A DNA stretch of 36,274 bases from Rhodococcus tukisamuensis NBRC 100609 (GTDB taxonomy: Bacteria; Actinomycetota; Actinomycetes; Mycobacteriales; Mycobacteriaceae). The notes under the pieces were generated by a model. That model worked only from the letters and a program-made list of their open reading frames with translations, ran no database searches and was not told the origin of the DNA. The position numbers and the translations under genes were made by a program. Every line of letters begins with the position of its first letter. Position 1 is the stretch's first letter. Where the stretch lies: positions 1-36,274 of the forward strand of contig NZ_BCXG01000037.1 in the NCBI RefSeq assembly GCF_001894985.1. The letters are read 5' to 3'. Positions 17,092-23,530 of the stretch are shown here, piece after piece.

Positions 17092-18084
17092 GTGAAGTAT
17101 CGAAGTCGTTCCCTCGCGGTGGCCGTTGGCGCGGTATCCCTTGCCGCGTCCCTGGTGGCCTGCGGAAGTGCCCAATCGGCCGGCGTCAACGAGGATGGAC
17201 AGAAGCAGCTCATCGTCGGCAGTATGCCCAGCAACTCGCTCGCCTTCCCCTACACCGTCGCGAGAGAACAGGGATTCTTCGCGGACGAGGGCATCGTGAC
17301 GGAGACCGTCGACGCCAAGACCGGCCCGGAACTGACGGCCACCTTGATCGGCGGTTCGACGCAGATCGCGGTGGGCACTCCGGAGAACGTGATGTCGGCG
17401 ATGGATCAGGGGCAGGACCTGGTCGCCATCGCGCCGTTCGGGAAGATCGACATGCAGCTGGTAGTGCCCGCACAGTCCGGGATCACGGACTTCAAGCAGC
17501 TCGAGGGCAAGCAGCTCGGCGTTGTCCAGCGCGGCTCGTTCGCGGAGAAGTTCGCGCGAGCCGTGCTCGCAGAGAACGGGGTGGATCCCGAAAGTGTCAC
17601 GTACGTGGCTGTCGGCAGCGGCGCGACGATGGAGCCCGCGTTGCGCGCCGGGAAGATCGACGCCGTTGTCGCTACCGGATCGTCCGTCGTGCTGGTGAGG
17701 TCGCACGGGCTGGACGTGAAGACGATGGTGAACACGATGGACGGCACCAACACCAAGTTGGGTGATTATGCGCTGCAGACGTTCTGGGGTGTCACCGGAG
17801 CATTCAAGAAGGCGAATCCCGAGGCGGTCCTCGGATTCTGCAAGGCCATGAACAGGGCGGCCGCGTGGATCCGCGACGATGCCAACCGGGCGACGGGTGT
17901 CGCCTCGTTGGGCAAACTTCTGGATGTGACACCGGAGGCGGCAGAACAGATCTGGGACTCGACCAACCAGTCCTGGTCGCCCAGCGTCACCGCCGAGCAG
18001 TGGGGGAAGAACGTGGAGTGGATCCTGGGCGAGGGCTCGACCAGCCTGCCGTACGCGGATCGCGTGGATTCCAGCTGTCAGTGA
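17092..18084 (+). CDS. ABC transporter substrate-binding lipoprotein (NMT1/SsuA-like)
   Basis: This ~330-aa secreted lipoprotein captures the importer's substrate. The GTG at 17092 follows GAGGAG. The signal peptide has a basic start (VKYRSRS), a hydrophobic core and the lipobox LVAC-GS, with the Cys lipid-anchored. The mature protein has the type II periplasmic-binding fold of the NMT1/TauA family: LIVGSMPSNSLAFPYTVAREQG, FFADEGIVTETV, and LTATLIGGSTQIAVGTPENV. It is followed by a strong terminator and ends the importer genes. The binding-site residues do not reveal the ligand; the family takes sulfonates, nitrate, thiamine precursors, aromatics and others. Confidence 0.9.
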   Translation: MKYRSRSLAVAVGAVSLAASLVACGSAQSAGVNEDGQKQLIVGSMPSNSLAFPYTVAREQGFFADEGIVTETVDAKTGPELTATLIGGSTQIAVGTPENVMSAMDQGQDLVAIAPFGKIDMQLVVPAQSGITDFKQLEGKQLGVVQRGSFAEKFARAVLAENGVDPESVTYVAVGSGATMEPALRAGKIDAVVATGSSVVLVRSHGLDVKTMVNTMDGTNTKLGDYALQTFWGVTGAFKKANPEAVLGFCKAMNRAAAWIRDDANRATGVASLGKLLDVTPEAAEQIWDSTNQSWSPSVTAEQWGKNVEWILGEGSTSLPYADRVDSSCQ

Positions 18085-18104
18085 CCTGACCGCGCCGAAC
18101 ACCC

Positions 18105-18157
18105 GAAGACCCGGTGTCGCCGCCGTTCCTCCGGAGCGGCGGCGGCACCGGGTCTTC
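18105..18157. terminator. terminator of the TauD/ABC importer unit
   Basis: AAGACCCGGTG (18106-18116) pairs with CACCGGGTCTT (18146-18156). The inner GCCGCCG and CGGCGGC pair as well, making a very stable rod, and TCTGTCT follows. It separates the importer from the monooxygenase operon. Confidence 0.85.
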
Positions 18158-18244
18158 TGTCTGGCGCGGGCGGGGCGCACGGTCGGGCCCACTGAGCGGG
18201 ACTTGTGTCTGTTTCGCCCGGTCAGCGGGAGGAGTCCTAGGCCG

Positions 18245-18281
18245 CGTACGGGGTACGGCCATAGCGTCGATCACGAGTGAT
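18245..18281. promoter_or_regulatory. two adjacent small palindromes upstream of the monooxygenase gene
   Basis: CGTAC-GGG-GTACG (18245-18257) and ATCAC-GA-GTGAT (18270-18281) are perfect short inverted repeats, 24 bp apart between centres, 24-60 bp before the monooxygenase start. They may be operator halves for an unidentified regulator. No convincing -35/-10 pair was assigned. Confidence 0.35.
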
Positions 18282-18304
18282 GTCATCAGCGAAAGGCAGC
18301 CATC

Positions 18305-19942
18305 GTGAACGCCGTTTCTTCAGCGCCCGCCGGGGCCGCGACCTCCGAGGTCGACGTCGTCGTCGTCGGCGCGGGGTTCGCCGGACTGTACGCACTGCAC
18401 CGACTGCGCGGGGCCGGGCTCACCGTCCGGGTCTTCGAGGCCGGCGACGGGGTCGGCGGCGTCTGGTACTGGAACCGCTATCCGGGAGCCCGCTGCGACG
18501 TCGAGAGCGTGGACTACTCGTACTCGTTCTCCGAGGAACTGCAGCAGGAGTGGGACTGGACCGAGAAGTACGCCACCCAGCCGGAGATCCTGGCGTACGT
18601 CAACCACGTCGCCGACCGGTTCGACCTGCGCCGCGACATCACCTTCGGCACCCGGGTCACCGAGATGGTCCTGGACGAGGCCGCGACGCGGTGGACCGTG
18701 CGCACCGACTCGGGGGAGACGGTGTCCGCGCAGTACGTCATCACCGCGGTCGGACCGCTGTCGAACGCGAACATCCCCTCCATCGACGGGCTCGACGAGT
18801 TCGCCGGCCCGACCTACCACACCTCGAGCTGGCCGCACGAGGGCGTCGACTTCACCGGCAAGCGGGTGGGCGTCATCGGCACGGGATCCTCTGGCATCCA
18901 GACGATTCCGTGCGTCGCCGAGCAGGCGAGCGTGCTGCACGTGTTCCAGCGCAGTGCCAACTTCAGCGTGCCGGCCGGGAACGTCCCGCTCGACGAGGCG
19001 ACCCGTCGCGCGCAGAAGGCCGACTACGCCGAGAGGCGCCGGCTCTCGTTCCTCAGCGGCGGCGGTTCGCCGCACCAGGCGCACCCCTCCTCCGCCCTGG
19101 ACGTCTCCGAGCAGGAGCGGCGGGACGCCTACGAGCGGCGTTGGGAGCTGGGCGGCGTGCTGTTCAGCAAGACCTTCCCGGACCAGCTGACCAACCTCGC
19201 CTCGAACGACACCGCGCGGGAGTTCTGGGAGGAGAAGGTCCGCGGGGTGATCGAGGACCCCGAGCTCGCCGAGTTGCTGATCCCCAAGGACCACGCGATC
19301 GGCACCAAGCGGATCTGCACCGACTCGAACTACTACCAGACCTTCAACCGCGACAACGTGAACCTGGTGAACCTGCGGGCCACCCCGATCGTCTCGGTCG
19401 ACGCGACCGGTGTGAACACCACCGCCGAGCACTACGACCTCGACGCACTGGTCCTGGCAACGGGATTCGACGCGATGACCGGCTCTCTCGACAAGGTGAA
19501 CATCGTCGGCCGCGGCGGGCAGACCCTCAAGCAGGCGTGGGCGGCCGGGCCGCAGACCTATCTCGGGCTCGGCTCGGCGGGGTTCCCGAACTTCTTCAAC
19601 CTGACCGGCCCGGGCAGCGTGTCGGTGCTGGCGAACATGGTGCTGCACTCCGAACTGCACGTGGACTGGGTCGCGGACTGCATCGAGTACGTGGCACGGC
19701 AGGGGGCGCTCGGCATCGAGGCCACCGGGCAGGCCGTCACCGACTGGGTCCGCGAGTGCAGCGACCGCGCCGACGCCACCCTGATGCCCACCGCGAACTC
19801 CTGGTACGTGGGCGCGAACGTCCCGGGCCGGCCGCGAGTGTTCATGCCGTTTGTCGGCGGACTCGGGGTGTACGGCCAGATCATCGCCGAGGTGGCCGAG
19901 GCCGGGTACAAGGGCTTCGAGCTGGTCGAGTCGGGCCGGTAG
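18305..19942 (+). CDS. Baeyer-Villiger monooxygenase (cyclohexanone monooxygenase-like)
   Basis: This 545-aa FAD- and NADPH-dependent type I Baeyer-Villiger enzyme inserts oxygen next to a ketone to give an ester or lactone. The GTG at 18305 follows AAAGG. Domains: FAD Rossmann GAGFAGLY (22-29), then VGGVWYWNRYPGARCD, the diagnostic fingerprint FxGxxxHxxxW as Phe166, Gly168, His172 and Trp176, and an NADPH Rossmann GTGSSG (192-197). A further signature is LVLATGFDAMTGSLDKVNI. Length matches cyclohexanone monooxygenases (~540 aa). It is the first gene of a tightly packed operon with two dehydrogenases, so a likely order is alcohol to ketone to ester/lactone. No lactone hydrolase is in the operon. 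The substrate is unknown. Confidence 0.94.
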   Translation: MNAVSSAPAGAATSEVDVVVVGAGFAGLYALHRLRGAGLTVRVFEAGDGVGGVWYWNRYPGARCDVESVDYSYSFSEELQQEWDWTEKYATQPEILAYVNHVADRFDLRRDITFGTRVTEMVLDEAATRWTVRTDSGETVSAQYVITAVGPLSNANIPSIDGLDEFAGPTYHTSSWPHEGVDFTGKRVGVIGTGSSGIQTIPCVAEQASVLHVFQRSANFSVPAGNVPLDEATRRAQKADYAERRRLSFLSGGGSPHQAHPSSALDVSEQERRDAYERRWELGGVLFSKTFPDQLTNLASNDTAREFWEEKVRGVIEDPELAELLIPKDHAIGTKRICTDSNYYQTFNRDNVNLVNLRATPIVSVDATGVNTTAEHYDLDALVLATGFDAMTGSLDKVNIVGRGGQTLKQAWAAGPQTYLGLGSAGFPNFFNLTGPGSVSVLANMVLHSELHVDWVADCIEYVARQGALGIEATGQAVTDWVRECSDRADATLMPTANSWYVGANVPGRPRVFMPFVGGLGVYGQIIAEVAEAGYKGFELVESGR

Positions 19943-19946
19943 CGGG

Positions 19947-20747
19947 ATGCCTCGGATGGCGGGCAAGGTGGCGCTGGTGACCGGTGCCGGGAACGGAATG
20001 GGGCGCAGCCACTGCGTCCGACTGGCCGAGGAAGGCGCCGACGTCATCGCGCTCGACCTGCCCTCGGCGGAGGAAGGGCTGGACGAAACAGCCAGGCTGG
20101 TAGGCGAACTCGGCCGCCGTGCGGTGACCGCACATGCCGACGTCCGTGACCTCGCCGCCGTGCAGTCAGGGGTGGACCTCGGGGTGGCGGAACTGGGCCG
20201 GCTCGACGTCGTCGTCGCGAACGCCGGCATCTGCGACAACCCGGGACCGGCCTGGACCATCGACGAACCGGTGTGGCAGCGTTCGCTCGACGTCAACCTG
20301 ACCGGGGTCTGGCACACCGTCAAGGCCGCGGCTCCGTCGATCGGCGCCGACGGTGGCTCGGTCGTCATCGTCAGTTCCACCGCCGGGATGAAGGCGGTAG
20401 CCGGCGCCGCGCACTACTCGGCGAGCAAGCACGCCGTGATCGGGCTCATGCGGACCCTGGCAAACGAGTTGGGGCCGAGGTTGATTCGGGTAAACGCGCT
20501 GCTGCCCGGGGCCGTCGGCACCGCGATGACGCTGAACCCGGCGACCTTCTCCCGGCTGCGGCCGGACCTGGAGAACCCCACCGCGGAGGACGTGATGGAG
20601 GTGCTCTCCCGTAACCACCTGCTGCCGGTGCCGTGGGTGGAGTCGGCGGACGTCAGCAACGCCCTGCTGTTCCTGGTGTCCGACGAGGCCCGGTACGTCA
20701 CCGGGACCCAGCTGGTGGTCGACGCCGGCCTTACCCAGAAGGTGTGA
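19947..20747 (+). CDS. SDR family oxidoreductase, possibly mycofactocin-coupled (first of two)
   Basis: This 266-aa short-chain dehydrogenase has its ATG at 19947, 4 bp after the monooxygenase stop; ATG 19956 (MAGKVALV) is the alternative. It has TGAGNGMG (12-19) for the nucleotide, ANAGI, catalytic Ser144, Tyr157 and Lys161 (HYSASKHAV), and a C-terminal DEARYVTGTQLVVDAG. The whole pattern (GRSHCVRLAEEGADVIALDL, NLTGVWHTVKA, PWVESADVSNA, LFLVSDEARYVTG) resembles the mycofactocin-coupled SDR family (TIGR03971), although the usual loop insertion after the second strand is short here. In that family NAD is held tightly and re-oxidised by mycofactocin. Its likely role is oxidising a secondary alcohol to the ketone used by the monooxygenase. 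Confidence 0.88.
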   Translation: MPRMAGKVALVTGAGNGMGRSHCVRLAEEGADVIALDLPSAEEGLDETARLVGELGRRAVTAHADVRDLAAVQSGVDLGVAELGRLDVVVANAGICDNPGPAWTIDEPVWQRSLDVNLTGVWHTVKAAAPSIGADGGSVVIVSSTAGMKAVAGAAHYSASKHAVIGLMRTLANELGPRLIRVNALLPGAVGTAMTLNPATFSRLRPDLENPTAEDVMEVLSRNHLLPVPWVESADVSNALLFLVSDEARYVTGTQLVVDAGLTQKV

Positions 20748-20749
20748 CG

Positions 20750-21583
20750 ATGACTGGTCGAGTGGAAGGCAAGGTCGCGCTGGTCACCGGCGCGGCCCGG
20801 GGCATCGGGCGGGCGCAGGCACTGCGGTTTGCACAGGAGGGCGCGGACGTGATCGCCGTCGACCTGTGCGGTCCGGTGGAGACCGTGGTGATCCCGCCGT
20901 CAAACCCGGCGGATCTCGCGGAGACCGTGGCGCTGGTGCGGGAAACCGGTAGGCGCATCGAGGCATTCGAGGTGGACGTCCGTGACCGGGCGCAGCTGGC
21001 GGCGGCCGTGGACGCGGGCGTCGCGGCGCTCGGCGGCCTCGACATCGTGTGCGCCACCGCGGGGATCACCTCCTCGGCGGCCGCGCTCGAACTGGACGAG
21101 CAGACCTGGAACACCATGCTGGACGTCAACCTCACCGGGGTGTGGCACACCTGCGCGGTGTCGGCGCCGCACCTGATCGAGCGCGGCGGCGGGGCGATGG
21201 TGCTGACCAGTTCGATCGCCGGCCTGCGCGGGCTGGTCGGCGTCGCGCACTACACGGCGGCCAAGCACGGCGTGGTCGGGCTGATGCGGTCGATGGCAAA
21301 GGAGTTGGCGCCGCACAACGTTCGGGTCAACACGGTGCACCCGACCAACGTGGACACCACGATGATCCAGAACGACCTGGTGCGGTCCAAGTTCCGCCCC
21401 GACCTCGACCGGCCGCCGACGCGCGAGGAGTTCGCGGCGTCCGCGGTGTCGATGAACATGCTCGAGGTGCCCTGGATCGAACCGGCGGACGTCGCCAACG
21501 CCGCGCTGTTCCTGGCCTCCGACGAGGCGCGTTACATCACCGCGGTCGCGCTGCCGGTGGACGCCGGCAGCACAGCCCGCTGA
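20750..21583 (+). CDS. mycofactocin-coupled-type SDR oxidoreductase (second of two)
   Basis: This 277-aa protein has its ATG at 20750, 2 bp after the previous stop. It shows TGAARGIG, Ser155, Tyr168 and Lys172 (HYTAAKHGV). A ~15-residue insertion follows VIAVDLC (GPVETVVIPPSNPADLAETV), the hallmark of the mycofactocin-coupled SDR subfamily. Other family wording is present too: RVNTVHPTNVDTTMI, KFRPDLDRPPTREEF, and PWIEPADVANAALFLASDEA. The NNAG motif is CATAG here, so the Asn is missing. It is about as close to its neighbour as a diverged paralogue. No mft biosynthesis genes lie in the window. It probably handles another alcohol/ketone stereoisomer or a later intermediate. Confidence 0.9.
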   Translation: MTGRVEGKVALVTGAARGIGRAQALRFAQEGADVIAVDLCGPVETVVIPPSNPADLAETVALVRETGRRIEAFEVDVRDRAQLAAAVDAGVAALGGLDIVCATAGITSSAAALELDEQTWNTMLDVNLTGVWHTCAVSAPHLIERGGGAMVLTSSIAGLRGLVGVAHYTAAKHGVVGLMRSMAKELAPHNVRVNTVHPTNVDTTMIQNDLVRSKFRPDLDRPPTREEFAASAVSMNMLEVPWIEPADVANAALFLASDEARYITAVALPVDAGSTAR

Positions 21584-21588
21584 CCGAC

Positions 21589-21936
21589 ATGGCCGGCGCG
21601 AAGGTGTACGTCGTCGACCGGGTGGTCACCAGGCCCGGGCGGGCACGCGAGTTCGTCGACGCGTACCTGGCGGAGTACGCGCCCGGCGCCCGGGAGCGGG
21701 GCATGACGCTCGAACAGGTGCTCGTGAGCCCGCCGGTCTGGTTCGACGACGAGTCCAACACGGTCACCGTCACCTGGGCGCTCGACGGCGCCGACGCCTG
21801 GTGGCGGATGACGTTGCGGGGGCGCCCGGACCCGGCTCTGGGGCGGTGGTGGACGCGGATGGACGAACTGGTCGTGGAGCGGTCCCGCTCGATGGCCTCC
21901 GCCGCGGCGGACGTCGACGGGCTCTCCGATGTTTAA
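21589..21936 (+). CDS. small alpha/beta-barrel-like protein, unknown function
   Basis: The protein has 115 aa; the ATG at 21589 comes 5 bp after the second SDR. The start VYVVDRVVTRPGRAREFVDAY and the middle VTVTWALDGADAWWRMTLRG look like an EthD/NIPSNAP-type dimeric alpha/beta barrel (a short strand, helix, strands pattern). That assignment is tentative because no catalytic motif is visible. Its stop overlaps the next gene by 8 bp, so the two are probably made together. Within this operon it may be a small accessory or isomerase-like subunit. The coding frame is clean, with GC-rich third positions like its neighbours. Confidence 0.75.
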   Translation: MAGAKVYVVDRVVTRPGRAREFVDAYLAEYAPGARERGMTLEQVLVSPPVWFDDESNTVTVTWALDGADAWWRMTLRGRPDPALGRWWTRMDELVVERSRSMASAAADVDGLSDV

Positions 21937-22570
21937 GGCGACCAAGCTGGTCCACTTCCGGGACGCCGCCGACGCAGACGCGCGACTTCGGTGCGCGGAC
22001 GGGCTGCACGAGGCCGCGGCCGCGGCGGGCGCCCGGCGGGTGCTGGTCGCCCCGACGCTCGACGGCGTCCGCAACGGCGGTGACCTGCTCGTCCACCTCC
22101 AGTTCGACGACGAGGACCGGTGGCGCGCGGCCGAGGGGGAAGTCGCTGCCGTGCTGGGCAACTCGGCCGTCGCGCACGTCGACGGCGTCGAGTACCGCGG
22201 CGAGGCCGCGGGGACGACCGAGCCGCGGACCTCCGGCGGGGTGTACCGGACGCTGCTGCTGCGGGTGGACCCGGACGCGTCGGACGCCGCCGTCGAACGG
22301 TTCGAGGCCGACCTGCTGCGGATGCCCCGGTACGTGCCGGCGATCCGGTCGTGGCAGCTGTCTCGGGTGCTGCGCGCCGAGGGAGCCTCGGCGTGGACTC
22401 ACGTGTGGGAGCAGGAGTTCGCGGACCTCGACGCCCTGACCGGGCCGTACCTCCTGCACCCGGTCCACTGGGCCCACGTCGACCGCTGGTTCGACCCGGA
22501 GTGCCCTGAGATCATCGTCCGAGACCGGGTGTGCCACAGCTTCTGCGAGTTCGAGGGCTCGGTGCTCTAG
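21929..22570 (+). CDS. Dabb-like (stress-responsive alpha/beta-barrel) protein
   Basis: The protein has 213 aa; its ATG overlaps the previous stop. It seems to hold two barrel-like halves: residues ~1-95 (FKATKLVHFRDAADADARL to AHVDGVEYRG) and ~105-205 (YRTLLLRVDPDASDAAVERFEA, then WTHVWEQEFADLDAL, GPYLLHPVHWAHVDRWF, and ending near PEIIVRDRV). The second half has the His-rich HPVHWAHVDRWF stretch typical of Dabb domains. In known proteins such folds act as small dimeric enzymes or ligand-binding partners. A two-domain version would be a pseudo-dimer. It is the last gene of the monooxygenase operon, followed by a terminator hairpin. Its role in the pathway is not known. Confidence 0.75.
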   Translation: MFKATKLVHFRDAADADARLRCADGLHEAAAAAGARRVLVAPTLDGVRNGGDLLVHLQFDDEDRWRAAEGEVAAVLGNSAVAHVDGVEYRGEAAGTTEPRTSGGVYRTLLLRVDPDASDAAVERFEADLLRMPRYVPAIRSWQLSRVLRAEGASAWTHVWEQEFADLDALTGPYLLHPVHWAHVDRWFDPECPEIIVRDRVCHSFCEFEGSVL

Positions 22571-22578
22571 AGGCGGGG

Positions 22579-22606
22579 TGGTCTGGAGGCTGGGCCATCC
22601 AGACCG
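22579..22606. terminator. bidirectional terminator between convergent genes
   Basis: GGTCTGGA (22580-22587) pairs with TCCAGACC (22598-22605), a perfect 8-bp stem with a 10-nt loop that itself has GGC/GCC pairing. It lies 10 bp from both the Dabb-like stop and the reductase stop, so it should end transcription from both sides. Confidence 0.75.
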
Positions 22607-22615
22607 GGCGCCGCC

Positions 22616-23371
22616 TCAGCCGACCTGAATCGACCCGGCCGGGGTACCGGTGTCGACCAGCGCGCGCACGGTGGCGCGGACCATGGCGGGCGAGCCGCAG
22701 ATCAGCACCTGGTGCGAGGTGTAGCCGCCGTAGGAGCTGACCACCTCGGCGAGCGTGCCCTGGATTAGGTCGTCCTCGTCGAAACCGATGTCCACCCGGG
22801 TGCGTTCGTGCCACTCGTCGTGCCACTCCGGGTCCTCGACCTGCTCGACGACGGGGATGACGGTCAGCCAGTCGAGTTGCTGGGCCAGGATCCACAGCAT
22901 GTCGGAGGCGTAGAGGTCGCGGGGGTGCCGGGCGCCGACGAACAGGAAGACCAGCGGCGGGTTGGGCTTGCGGGTGAGCTCGAGCAGCATCGCGCGCAGC
23001 GGCGCGAGCCCCGTCCCGCCCGCGACCATGATGACCTCTTCGGTGCTGTCGTCGATGTTGAGCCGGCCGGTGGGCGCGCTGATCTGCCACTGGTCGCCGG
23101 GGGCGGTGTCGGCGACGATCGACCCGCTGACCCAGCCCGCCGGCACCGTCCGGACGTGGAACTCGAGCTTGCCGTCGAGCGACGGCGGCAGTGCGGGGGA
23201 GAGCCGACGACTGACGGCGGGCATCTGCGGGACGACGACGGAGACGGACTGGCCCGCGGTGAACGGGACGAACTCGCCCTCGAGCCGGATCACGGCCAGG
23301 TCCTGCCGGAGTCGATGGTGCTGGACCACCGTCGCAAGCCAACCCTGGTCCTGTTCCACGTCCGCGCTCAT
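22616..23371 (-). CDS. orphan FAD/NAD(P)H ferredoxin-reductase-type protein
   Basis: The protein has 251 aa from an ATG at 23371; the longer open frame to 23836 covers the opposite ligase gene and is rejected. It is a reductase module alone: FAD domain with FTAGQSVSVVVPQ and RRLSPALPP, nicotinamide domain with AGGTGLAPLRAML, and the C-terminal motif ICGSPAMV with the family Cys. It strongly resembles the reductase half of the flavohemoglobin-like protein at 6908: both have LSPA-IP/LP, EFHVR-V-GWVS, and LYxxxxLWxLxQ. The globin domain is absent. Possible electron acceptors are a heme protein, an oxygenase or the NOS of this window. It is divergent from an acyl-CoA ligase across a 159-bp promoter region. 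Confidence 0.88.
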   Translation of the reverse strand: MSADVEQDQGWLATVVQHHRLRQDLAVIRLEGEFVPFTAGQSVSVVVPQMPAVSRRLSPALPPSLDGKLEFHVRTVPAGWVSGSIVADTAPGDQWQISAPTGRLNIDDSTEEVIMVAGGTGLAPLRAMLLELTRKPNPPLVFLFVGARHPRDLYASDMLWILAQQLDWLTVIPVVEQVEDPEWHDEWHERTRVDIGFDEDDLIQGTLAEVVSSYGGYTSHQVLICGSPAMVRATVRALVDTGTPAGSIQVG

Positions 23372-23424
23372 GGGTCCACAGCGTAGTCGTGCGCCGCGCC
23401 GCGCTGCGCAAACAAGAGAAACAC

Positions 23425-23438
23425 TAGAACATGTGTCA
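23425..23438. promoter_or_regulatory. KstR-like operator candidate
   Basis: TAGAACATGTGTCA matches TNNAACNNGTTNNA, the KstR (TetR-family, cholesterol catabolism) consensus, at seven of eight fixed positions. A second half, GTTCTGGAAC, follows at once, making AGAAC-N8-GTTCT inverted arms. It lies between divergent reductase and acyl-CoA ligase genes and could control both. Confidence 0.4.
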
Positions 23439-23530
23439 GTTCTGGAACTAGGGTGTGAAAAAACACCATGCACCCGTGGGCCGCCGCCCACCACCTGGCG
23501 GCCGTATCCACAGTCAGAGCGGAGAAGTAC

